From Candidatus Eiseniibacteriota bacterium (lineage in GTDB: Bacteria > Eisenbacteria > RBG-16-71-46 > SZUA-252), in the NCBI GenBank assembly GCA_016880395.1, contig JAEHDN010000167.1:1-5744 (forward strand): DNA of 5,744 nt. Reading direction: 5' to 3'. The position numbers were made by a program, and so were the translations under genes. Numbering within the stretch: position 1 is the stretch's first letter; the number at the start of each line of letters is the position of its first letter. Shown piece after piece: positions 1-5,135 of the stretch. A model generated the notes under the pieces. That model did no database searches, was not told the DNA's origin, and saw only the letters and a program-made list of their open reading frames with translations.

Positions 1-305
1 AGATCCACGCCCGCCGCGTCGCGCCCCACGCGCCCGACGAGCCGAGGCTTGCCGCCGAGGGAGCGGGCGTTCATCGCCGCGTTCGCCGCGCCGCCGGGCA
101 CGCCGCGCTCCTCCTCGAAGTCGAGGATCAGGACCGGCGCCTCGCGCGAGATGCGGGACGAGCGGCCGAACCAGTACCGGTCGAGCACGAGATCGCCCAC
201 CACCGCGACGGGCAGATCGCGGAGCGCCGCGGAGAGCGTGAGCAGTCGGTCGCGATCGGGAGCCGCTTCCCTCGCGCCCCGCGCGGCCGCCTTCCGAGCC
301 TTCAT
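1..305 (-). CDS. hldE: D-glycero-beta-D-manno-heptose-7-phosphate kinase (HldE N-domain / RfaE1), 3' truncated
   Basis: This is a PfkB/ribokinase-family sugar kinase. It phosphorylates D-glycero-D-manno-heptose 7-phosphate at C1 in cytoplasmic ADP-heptose synthesis for the LPS inner core. I translated it by hand; 101 codons are in the window. After a basic, Ala-rich leader of about 30 residues comes VAVVGDLVLDRYWFG (33-47), then SRISREAP (50-57) and GGAANAAMN (71-79). Residues 71-94 fit the PfkB signature 1 spacing: GG, N75, A77, G84, G94. The same landmarks occur in E. coli HldE (GDVMLDRYWYG, SRISPEAP, GGAANVAMN); here the P of RISPEAP is R. The ATG at 305 overlaps the dxr stop as ATGA, with no clear Shine-Dalgarno, so translation is probably coupled to dxr. 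The C-terminal part lies outside the window, so I cannot tell whether it is the bifunctional enzyme with an adenylyltransferase domain (HldE) or a kinase only (HldA/RfaE1). Family assignment is firm; the exact symbol is less so. Confidence 0.88.
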   Translation of the reverse strand, partial: MKARKAAARGAREAAPDRDRLLTLSAALRDLPVAVVGDLVLDRYWFGRSSRISREAPVLILDFEEERGVPGGAANAAMNARSLGGKPRLVGRVGRDAAGVD

Positions 306-1456
306 CGGCGGGCCCGCGGCGCGGCCAGGTCGGCAAGCCGCGCGCGCGCCCACCGGTCCGCGGCGGCGATCGATTCCAGCGAGAGCGGGCCTGCGGGAAC
401 GTGCTCTTCCAGCACCTCGTCCACGAGGCGCGTCAGGTCCGTGAACCCGATCGATCCCTGAAGGAAGAGCCGCACCGCCTCCTCGTCCGCGGCGTTGAGC
501 ACGGCCGGCGTCGTGCCGCCGCGCTCGAGAGCGCGGCGCGCCAGGGCGAGCCCGGGGGATCGCGCCGGTTCGGGCGTCTCGAACTCGAGCGAGCCGAGCC
601 GCGCGAGGTCGAGCCGCGGTAGGGACGACTCCCACCGCTCCGGGAAGCTGAGGGCATAGAGAAGCGGAAGCCGCATGTCCGGGCAGGAGAGCTGCGCGAT
701 CACCGAGCCGTCGATGAACTCGACGAGCCCGTGGGCGATCGACTGCGGATGGATGAGCACCTCGATGCGTGCCGGCTCGATCCCAAAGAGCCACCGCGCC
801 TCGATGATCTCGAAGCCTTTGTTCACGAGCGTCGCGCTGTCGACCGTGATCCGGGCGCCCATGGACCAGGTCGGATGCCGGAGCACCTCCTCCGGCGTCG
901 CCCGCCCCAGCGTCGCGAGGTCGCGCCGGAGGAAGGGACCGCCGGACGCCGTCAGGATGACGCGGCGAACCGACGCCGGATCGCGCTCGAGCAGGCACTG
1001 GTGGAGCCCGCCGTGCTCGGAGTCGACTGGGAGGATCCGTCCGCCGTGCCGCTCGGCGAGAGCGGCCAGGAGCTCGCCCGCGACGACGACCGACTCCTTG
1101 TTTGCAAGCGCGACCCGTTTCCCCGATCGGAGCGCGGTCACGGTCGCGTCGAGCCCGGCGCTCCCGACGAGGGCGTTCACCACCACGTCGGCCTCGGGAT
1201 CGGACGCGAGCGCGTCCACGCCGGGAATCCCCTCGCCCACCTCTCCGCGGAAGCTCCGACGCGCGCGCGACGCGGCCGCCGGGTCCCCGAGCGCGATCCG
1301 CGAGACGCCGAACTCCTCGGCCGCCGCGACAAGGGCCTCGTCCTTGGAGCCCGCGGCGAGCGAGACGAGGCGGATCCGGTCCCGGAACTCGCGCGCGATC
1401 GCGAGCGCCGAGGCACCGATCGAGCCGGTCGCTCCGAGGAGCGCGACCCGGATCAC
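302..1456 (-). CDS. dxr: 1-deoxy-D-xylulose 5-phosphate reductoisomerase
   Basis: This cytoplasmic enzyme converts DXP to MEP with NADPH and a divalent metal, the first committed step of the MEP isoprenoid pathway. The 384 residues are close to the usual ~390-400. Seen: the NADPH-binding GATGSIG loop (8-14), ALANKES (117-122), metal/substrate residues D145-S146-E147, TASGGP (169-174), HPTWSMG (194-200), then S207, N212, K213 and E216 in VDSATLVNKGFE, and IHPQSIAHGLVEF (235-247). The spacings from H194 to S207, N212, K213 and E216 equal those of E. coli H209, S222, N227, K228 and E231, so the active site looks intact. The loop after DSEH reads GGLHQ where E. coli has NAIFQ. The start is GTG at 1456, giving a GTGA overlap with the cdsA stop; an AGGT about 9 nt upstream could aid initiation. 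Its stop overlaps the hldE start by ATGA. Its product IPP feeds UppS two genes upstream. Confidence 0.97.
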   Translation of the reverse strand: MIRVALLGATGSIGASALAIAREFRDRIRLVSLAAGSKDEALVAAAEEFGVSRIALGDPAAASRARRSFRGEVGEGIPGVDALASDPEADVVVNALVGSAGLDATVTALRSGKRVALANKESVVVAGELLAALAERHGGRILPVDSEHGGLHQCLLERDPASVRRVILTASGGPFLRRDLATLGRATPEEVLRHPTWSMGARITVDSATLVNKGFEIIEARWLFGIEPARIEVLIHPQSIAHGLVEFIDGSVIAQLSCPDMRLPLLYALSFPERWESSLPRLDLARLGSLEFETPEPARSPGLALARRALERGGTTPAVLNAADEEAVRLFLQGSIGFTDLTRLVDEVLEEHVPAGPLSLESIAAADRWARARLADLAAPRARR

Positions 1457-2373
1457 GGCGTCACGACCTGGAAGAGGATGTAGTAGTAGACGATCGGCGC
1501 CGCGAAGAGGAGGCTGTCGAAGCGGTCGAGGACACCACCGTGGCCCGGGATGAGCGTCGACGAGTCCTTGGTCTCCGCGTCACGCTTGAGAAGCGATTCT
1601 ACGAGATCGCCGAGCTGCCCGAACACGCCCACCAGCGCGCCGAGGACGGCGGCGTCGATCGGCCGAAGATAGGGCGCGAACCACGCGCGCGCCAAGAACG
1701 CCGCGCCGACCGATACGAGGAGTCCGGCGAGCGCACCCTCCACGGACTTGCCGGGGCTCACCGAGGGCATGAGCTTCGTCCGCCCCACCGCACGGCCCAC
1801 CGCGTAGGCGGCGGTGTCGCACGACCAGGCGAGGAAGAACGGCAGGAGCGCGTAGGACATTCCCTCGCGGTACGGACGGTGCGCCGGGAACGGCAGCTCC
1901 CGGAGGGCGTCCAGGTGGGTGCCGAGCCAGCCGATATAGAGGAAGCCGAGCAGCGTGGCCGCGCTGTTCGCGACCGCCTGCTTTCCCGCCCCGCGCCGAA
2001 GCTCCGCGAGGAGCACGGCCCCCACGAGGACCGTGAAGAATCCGCCGACGTGCCACTCCTCCACACGGTGCGTGCGGAAGCGAAGGTAGACGCCGATCGG
2101 CAGGAGAAGAACGGCGAGCATCCCCGACTTCCAGTGCGGCGAGAGCCCCTTCGACTCGAGCAGCAGGTAGAACTCGCGCAGGCTGAGCCCCACCACCGCC
2201 ATCGTGAAGAGGAGGTACGGAATGCCTCCCACCCGGGCGAGAAGGACCAGCAGCGGCAGGAAGAGCGCCGCGCTCAGGAGCCGCGCCGGAAGCGAGGCGT
2301 CGCGTGTGGCCGCCGTTACCCGCGGCGGATCAATCGGCGCGGCCGAAACGCCGGCTCCGGTGCTGGAAGTCAT
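1453..2373 (-). CDS. cdsA: Phosphatidate cytidylyltransferase (CDP-diacylglycerol synthase)
   Basis: This integral inner-membrane enzyme makes CDP-diacylglycerol from phosphatidic acid and CTP, the branch point to all phospholipids. The 306 residues begin with a polar leader of about 28 residues, followed by several hydrophobic stretches (roughly 31-48, 51-69, 84-97, 110-124, 136-150, 173-193, 213-232 and 286-303), as expected of this polytopic family. The diagnostic C-terminal signature is complete at 260-286: S260, K263-R264, K269-D270, P277, H279-G-G, D283-R-F-D286. SPGKSVEGALAG (206-217) and SCDTAAYAVGR (184-194) are also typical. The ATG at 2373 lies inside uppS and gives a 44-nt out-of-frame overlap. 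No better ATG, GTG or TTG is apparent between it and the first hydrophobic segment. AGGCGG sits only about 3 nt before the ATG, a poor Shine-Dalgarno spacing, so coupling to uppS translation is likely. The stop TGA shares bases with the dxr GTG. Confidence 0.95.
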   Translation of the reverse strand: MTSSTGAGVSAAPIDPPRVTAATRDASLPARLLSAALFLPLLVLLARVGGIPYLLFTMAVVGLSLREFYLLLESKGLSPHWKSGMLAVLLLPIGVYLRFRTHRVEEWHVGGFFTVLVGAVLLAELRRGAGKQAVANSAATLLGFLYIGWLGTHLDALRELPFPAHRPYREGMSYALLPFFLAWSCDTAAYAVGRAVGRTKLMPSVSPGKSVEGALAGLLVSVGAAFLARAWFAPYLRPIDAAVLGALVGVFGQLGDLVESLLKRDAETKDSSTLIPGHGGVLDRFDSLLFAAPIVYYYILFQVVTP

Positions 2374-3076
2374 ATACCGCCTGGTAGAGGTGTTTCCGAC
2401 GGAAGTCCGGCCACAGCGTGTCCGTGACCCAGAACTCGGAATAGGCGGCCTGCCAGAGCAGGAAGTTGGAGATGCGCAGCTCGCCGCTCGTGCGGATGAG
2501 GAGATCCGGATCGGGCAGCCCGTCCGTGTCCAGCCGATGGCGGAAGAACTCCTCGTCGATCTTGGCGAGCGGAATGCGGTGCTCGCGATCCGCCTCCACG
2601 ATGCGCCGCGCCGCGTCCACGATCTCCGCCCGCCCCCCGTAGGAGAGCGCCAGCACGAGGGTGAGCCCGGTGCCGCTCGCTAGAAACGAGCGCGTCTCCT
2701 CCAGGATATCCCGGCTGTGCTGCGGGAGGAGGTCCACGCGGCCGATGGTCCGGAGCCTGACGTTGTTCCGCTTCAGGTCGTCCCGCTCCTCGCGGAGCAC
2801 TTGTTCCAGTATTCGCATGAGCCCGCGCACTTCCCCGGCCGTCCGCTCCCAGTTCTCGAGCGAGAAGGTGTAGAGCGTGAGGACCTGGACGCCCAGCTCG
2901 ACGCATCCCTCGACCGCCTCGCGGACCGAGCGGCGGCCGGCGCGGTGACCCATCAGGCGCGGAAGGCCCCGCCGCTTCGCCCACCGGCCGTTCCCGTCCA
3001 TGATGATGGCGATGTGTCCGGGGACCGGACGCCGCAGGACCTGCTCGAGCGTGACGGTCTTGCTGGAAGTCTTCAT
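2330..3076 (-). CDS. uppS: Isoprenyl transferase / undecaprenyl diphosphate synthase (cis-prenyltransferase)
   Basis: This enzyme condenses IPP onto farnesyl diphosphate in cis to give undecaprenyl diphosphate, the lipid carrier for peptidoglycan and O-antigen units. The 248 residues match the family length. Seen: HIAIIMDGNGRWAKRRG (21-37) with catalytic D27, GHRAG (43-47), TLYTFSLENWER (67-78), LSYGGRAEIVDA (144-155), and the diphosphate-binding RTSGELRISNFLLWQ (195-209) with R195 and R201, followed by E214 in AYSEFWVTDTLWPDF. The last is at the position of the Mg-binding Glu of E. coli UppS. All catalytic residues I can check are present. Chain length cannot be proved from sequence; C55 is inferred from the operon context. 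The ATG at 3076 lacks a good Shine-Dalgarno, but a short reading frame ends on it as ATGA (separate entry). It sits between frr, 122 nt upstream, and cdsA, which it overlaps. Confidence 0.96.
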   Translation of the reverse strand: MKTSSKTVTLEQVLRRPVPGHIAIIMDGNGRWAKRRGLPRLMGHRAGRRSVREAVEGCVELGVQVLTLYTFSLENWERTAGEVRGLMRILEQVLREERDDLKRNNVRLRTIGRVDLLPQHSRDILEETRSFLASGTGLTLVLALSYGGRAEIVDAARRIVEADREHRIPLAKIDEEFFRHRLDTDGLPDPDLLIRTSGELRISNFLLWQAAYSEFWVTDTLWPDFRRKHLYQAVYDFQHRSRRFGRAD

Positions 3077-3153
3077 CGAAGTCGGCGCCTGGAGGGCCGG
3101 GAAGGGCTCGGCCGGAGCGGGGCCTGAAACGCCGCCGGCGGCCGCCTCATCAT
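3073..3153 (-). CDS. Possible 26-codon leader ORF ending on the uppS start codon
   Basis: In the frr-uppS gap a frame opens with two consecutive ATG codons (3153-3151 and 3150-3148) and runs 26 codons. Its TGA (3075-3073) overlaps the uppS ATG as ATGA, the arrangement used for coupling at the dxr/hldE junction. The peptide would be very basic and proline-rich (8 Arg, 6 Pro of 26) with no recognisable domain. No convincing Shine-Dalgarno precedes it. In DNA this GC-rich, a frame of this length can easily be open by chance, so this is a candidate only. If translated, it would more likely act by delivering ribosomes to uppS than as a functional peptide. Confidence 0.15.
   Translation of the reverse strand: MMRRPPAAFQAPLRPSPSRPSRRRLR
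3131..3146. repeat. Overlapping GC palindromes in the frr-uppS gap
   Basis: Two perfect palindromes overlap here: GCCGCCGGCGGC (3131-3142) and GGCGGCCGCC (3137-3146). They lie in the only sizeable spacer of the cluster. In RNA they could form a compact GC hairpin, but on the coding strand only three T residues follow, so this is not a convincing intrinsic terminator. It could be a partial attenuator or RNA-stability element, or simply a consequence of high GC content. Nothing else recognisable is present in 3077-3198 apart from the small frame described separately. Confidence 0.3.
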
Positions 3154-3198
3154 GCCGGCCTAGGGGCTGGCGGAGGACGGCGCGACGCGGTTGCAGGA

Positions 3199-3756
3199 TC
3201 AGACCTCCATGACCTCGGCCTGCTTCTTGTGGAAGATCTCGTCGAGAACCGCGATGTACCGGTCGGTCAGCTTCTGGACCTGGTCATGCGTCTTCTTGCC
3301 GTCATCTTCGGAAATCTTGTGCTCGCGTTCCAGCTTTTTCAGCTCGTCGTTGCTCTCGCGGCGGATGGTGCGGATGCGGACCCGCCCGTCCTCCACGATC
3401 TTGCCGAGCACCTTCACCAGATCCTTGCGCCGCTCCTCGGTCAACGGCGGGAGGCTCAGGCGGATCACCGAGCCGTCGTCCACCGGATTGAGCCCCAGAT
3501 CGGACTTCTGGATGGCCTTCACCACCTCGGGCAGGACGGAGCGCTCCCACGGTTGGACGACGAGGAGCCGTGCCTCGGGCGCGCTCACGCTCGCGACCTG
3601 CTGGAGCGGGACGGGATTGCCGTAGTACTCGACGCGGATCGAGTCGAGGAGCGACGTGGTCGCCTTGCTCGTCCGGATCGAGGCGACCTCGTGGCGGATC
3701 GTCTCGACCGCCTTCTTCATCCGTTCTTCGCCGTGCTTCACGAAATTCGGGTCCAT
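3199..3756 (-). CDS. frr: Ribosome recycling factor
   Basis: RRF works with EF-G to split the post-termination ribosome in the cytoplasm. The 185 residues are exactly the family length. Domain I helix 1 (about 1-30) leads into IRTSKATTSLLDSIRVEYYG (27-46), then domain II, SDLGLNP (85-91), SVIRLSLPPLTEERRKDLVK (96-115) at the second hinge, and the C-terminal helices with IRRESND (131-137) and KISEDD (147-152). The Arg pair 132-133 matches the region of E. coli Arg132, which contacts 23S rRNA. The usual RTGRA motif is RTSKA here (S30, K31), which is unusual near the domain boundary. The ATG at 3756 is 3 nt after the pyrH TAG and has a strong GGAGGT 7 nt upstream. pyrH-frr adjacency is very widely conserved. 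Confidence 0.98.
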   Translation of the reverse strand: MDPNFVKHGEERMKKAVETIRHEVASIRTSKATTSLLDSIRVEYYGNPVPLQQVASVSAPEARLLVVQPWERSVLPEVVKAIQKSDLGLNPVDDGSVIRLSLPPLTEERRKDLVKVLGKIVEDGRVRIRTIRRESNDELKKLEREHKISEDDGKKTHDQVQKLTDRYIAVLDEIFHKKQAEVMEV

Positions 3757-3759
3757 CCC

Positions 3760-4485
3760 CTAGACCTCCACGGCCACCCGGGTGCCCACCGCTTCTCCCT
3801 TCAGGGCGCGGGCCAGATTGCCCGGAACGTTGACGTTGAACACGAGAAGCGGAAGGCGGTTCTCCATGCCCATGGTGAACGCCGTCTGATCCATGACGCT
3901 GAGCCTGCGATCGATCGCCTCGCGATACGGGAGCACGTCGAACCGACGCGCCGCGGGATTGTGCCGCGGATCCTCGGTGAACACCCCGTCCACCTTCGTC
4001 GCCTTGAGGAGCACGTCCGCGCCGATCTCCACCGCGCGGAGCACCGCCGCGGTGTCGGTCGTGAAGTACGGATGCCCCGTTCCCGCCGCGAGGATGATCA
4101 CCCGCCCCTTCTCCAGGTGGCGCACCGCGCGCCGGCGAATGTAGAGCTCGGCCAGCGTGCGCATCTCGATGGCGCTCAGCACGCGGGTCGCGATCCCCCG
4201 CCGCTCCAGAGCGTCCTGGAGCGCGAGCGCGTTCATCACGGTCGCGAGCATGCCCATGCTGTCCGCGGTCGTCCGGTCGATCTTCTCGCCGTGCGCGCCG
4301 GCGGCCGTGGCGCCGCGCATCAGGTTGCCGCCGCCGATCACGACGCCGATCTCGGTCCCGTCCTCGTGCCCTTCCTTCAGCTCCTCGGCGACCCGTCCCA
4401 GCGCGGCGGGATCGATCCCCATGCCGGCCTCGCCGGCGAGGATCTCGCCGCTCAGCTTCACGAGGACGCGCCGCACGGGAGTCAC
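3760..4485 (-). CDS. pyrH: Uridylate (UMP) kinase
   Basis: PyrH phosphorylates UMP to UDP with ATP; it belongs to the amino-acid-kinase fold and is normally a GTP-activated, UTP-inhibited hexamer. From the GTG at 4485 it has 241 residues, the same length as E. coli PyrH. Seen: RRVLVKLSGE (5-14, K10), VVIGGGNLMRGA (48-59), ADSMGMLATVMNALAL (74-89), ILAAGTGHPYFTTDTAA (131-147) and LLKATKVDGVFTEDP (159-173). The frame is open further back to a TTG at 4545, but those 20 codons lie within the tsf end and give a Ser/Pro-rich leader unlike the family. GTG 4485 begins 4 nt after the tsf stop and gives the expected N-terminus MTPVRRVLVK. A GGAG lies 12 nt upstream, a long spacing, so reinitiation after tsf is likely. 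A second GTG at 4476 is a less likely alternative. The product supports CTP for CdsA and UTP for sugar nucleotides. Confidence 0.95.
   Translation of the reverse strand: MTPVRRVLVKLSGEILAGEAGMGIDPAALGRVAEELKEGHEDGTEIGVVIGGGNLMRGATAAGAHGEKIDRTTADSMGMLATVMNALALQDALERRGIATRVLSAIEMRTLAELYIRRRAVRHLEKGRVIILAAGTGHPYFTTDTAAVLRAVEIGADVLLKATKVDGVFTEDPRHNPAARRFDVLPYREAIDRRLSVMDQTAFTMGMENRLPLLVFNVNVPGNLARALKGEAVGTRVAVEV
3764..3769 (-). promoter_or_regulatory. Strong ribosome binding site for frr, inside the pyrH 3' end
   Basis: The minus strand reads GGAGGT followed by 7 nt (CTAGGGG) and the frr ATG. It lies within the last codons of pyrH and supports the ATG at 3756 as the frr start. Together with the rpsB-tsf spacer it is the clearest Shine-Dalgarno in the window, which fits a need for high RRF output independent of pyrH translation. 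Confidence 0.75.
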
Positions 4486-4489
4486 GGGG

Positions 4490-5086
4490 TCAGGCGTCTC
4501 CGATCCGGAACTTGGAGAAGCGTCGGACGATGATGTTCTCGCCAAGCTTCGCGATGGCCTGGTCGATCAGCTCCTTGACCTTGCGGTCCGGGTCCTTGAT
4601 GTAGGGCTGTTCGAGCAGGCAGATCTCCTCGTAGTACTTGTCGATCTTCCCATCGACGATCTTCTGGATGACCGCGTCGGGCTTGCCCGTGGCGCGGGCC
4701 TGCTCCATCAGGATCGCCCGCTCGCGGTCGATGAGCGCCGGGTCGATGCCGGCCCGGTCGACCGCCTGCGCGTTGGTCGCGGCGACCTGCATCGCGACGT
4801 TCCGCACGAGATCGCGGAAGTCGTCCGTGCGCGCCACGAAGTCGGTCTCGCAGTCGATCTCGAGGAGAACCCCGAGCTGGTCGCCGGGGTGGATGTACGC
4901 GTGGACGAGACCCTGCCGGGCCTCGCGCCCCGCCTTGGACGAGGCGCGGGCCATGCCCGACTTGCGCAGCACGTCGATCGCCTTGTCGAGATCGCCCGCG
5001 ACCTCGGACAGGGCCTTCTTGCATTCCATCATGCCGGCGCCGGTCCGCTCGCGCAGCTCCTTGACGAGCGAGGCGGTGATCGTCAT
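4490..5086 (-). CDS. tsf: Translation elongation factor Ts (short form)
   Basis: EF-Ts is the guanine-nucleotide exchange factor that recycles EF-Tu from GDP to GTP in the cytoplasm. The 198 residues contain the N-terminal UBA-like domain ITASLVKELRERTGAGMMEC (3-22) with KKAL (23-26), the GDLDKAIDVLRKSG segment (31-44), the core IDCETDFVAR (77-86) with the TDFV motif (81-84) that contacts EF-Tu, and a C-terminal IKDPDRKVKELI (163-174) plus GENIIVRRFSKFRIG (182-196). E. coli EF-Ts has 283 residues; this is close to the ~196-residue type of Thermus, which has a reduced core and works as a dimer. The frame ends with a typical EF-Ts C-terminus, so it is a natural short form rather than a truncation. 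The ATG at 5086 has an excellent Shine-Dalgarno. rpsB lies 49 nt upstream and pyrH starts 4 nt downstream. Confidence 0.97.
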   Translation of the reverse strand: MTITASLVKELRERTGAGMMECKKALSEVAGDLDKAIDVLRKSGMARASSKAGREARQGLVHAYIHPGDQLGVLLEIDCETDFVARTDDFRDLVRNVAMQVAATNAQAVDRAGIDPALIDRERAILMEQARATGKPDAVIQKIVDGKIDKYYEEICLLEQPYIKDPDRKVKELIDQAIAKLGENIIVRRFSKFRIGDA

Positions 5087-5093
5087 TCGAGAA

Positions 5094-5103
5094 CTCCTTC
5101 CTT
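5094..5103 (-). promoter_or_regulatory. Ribosome binding site of tsf
   Basis: On the minus strand AAGGAAGGAG is followed by 7 nt and the tsf ATG at 5086. It gives a near-ideal anti-16S match and spacing and fixes the tsf start. It lies in the 49-nt rpsB-tsf spacer, where I see no hairpin or promoter-like element. Confidence 0.75.
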
Positions 5104-5135
5104 CTGTCTCTGTGGTTCCGTTCGGGAGAGGGGCG

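Noticed and set aside
49..444. Plus-strand frame at the left end that could be taken as the gene there
   Set aside because: The minus strand over 1-305 encodes a clear PfkB heptose kinase with a full signature; the plus frame is its Arg/Ala/Ser-rich shadow and runs into dxr.
1102..2427. Long plus-strand open frame (441 codons) opposite dxr, cdsA and the uppS end
   Set aside because: It lies antisense to well-supported genes, its product is a low-complexity Arg/Glu/Pro-rich chain without domains, and such open antisense frames are expected from third-position GC bias.
3131..3146. Intrinsic terminator after frr
   Set aside because: The GC palindrome has little or no loop and only three T residues follow on the transcribed strand, so it does not meet the stem-plus-U-tract pattern.
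3229..4533. Long plus-strand open frame (434 codons) opposite frr and pyrH
   Set aside because: Antisense to frr and pyrH, rich in His, Arg, Asp and Leu as is typical of a GC shadow frame, with no recognisable motif or gene-like start context.
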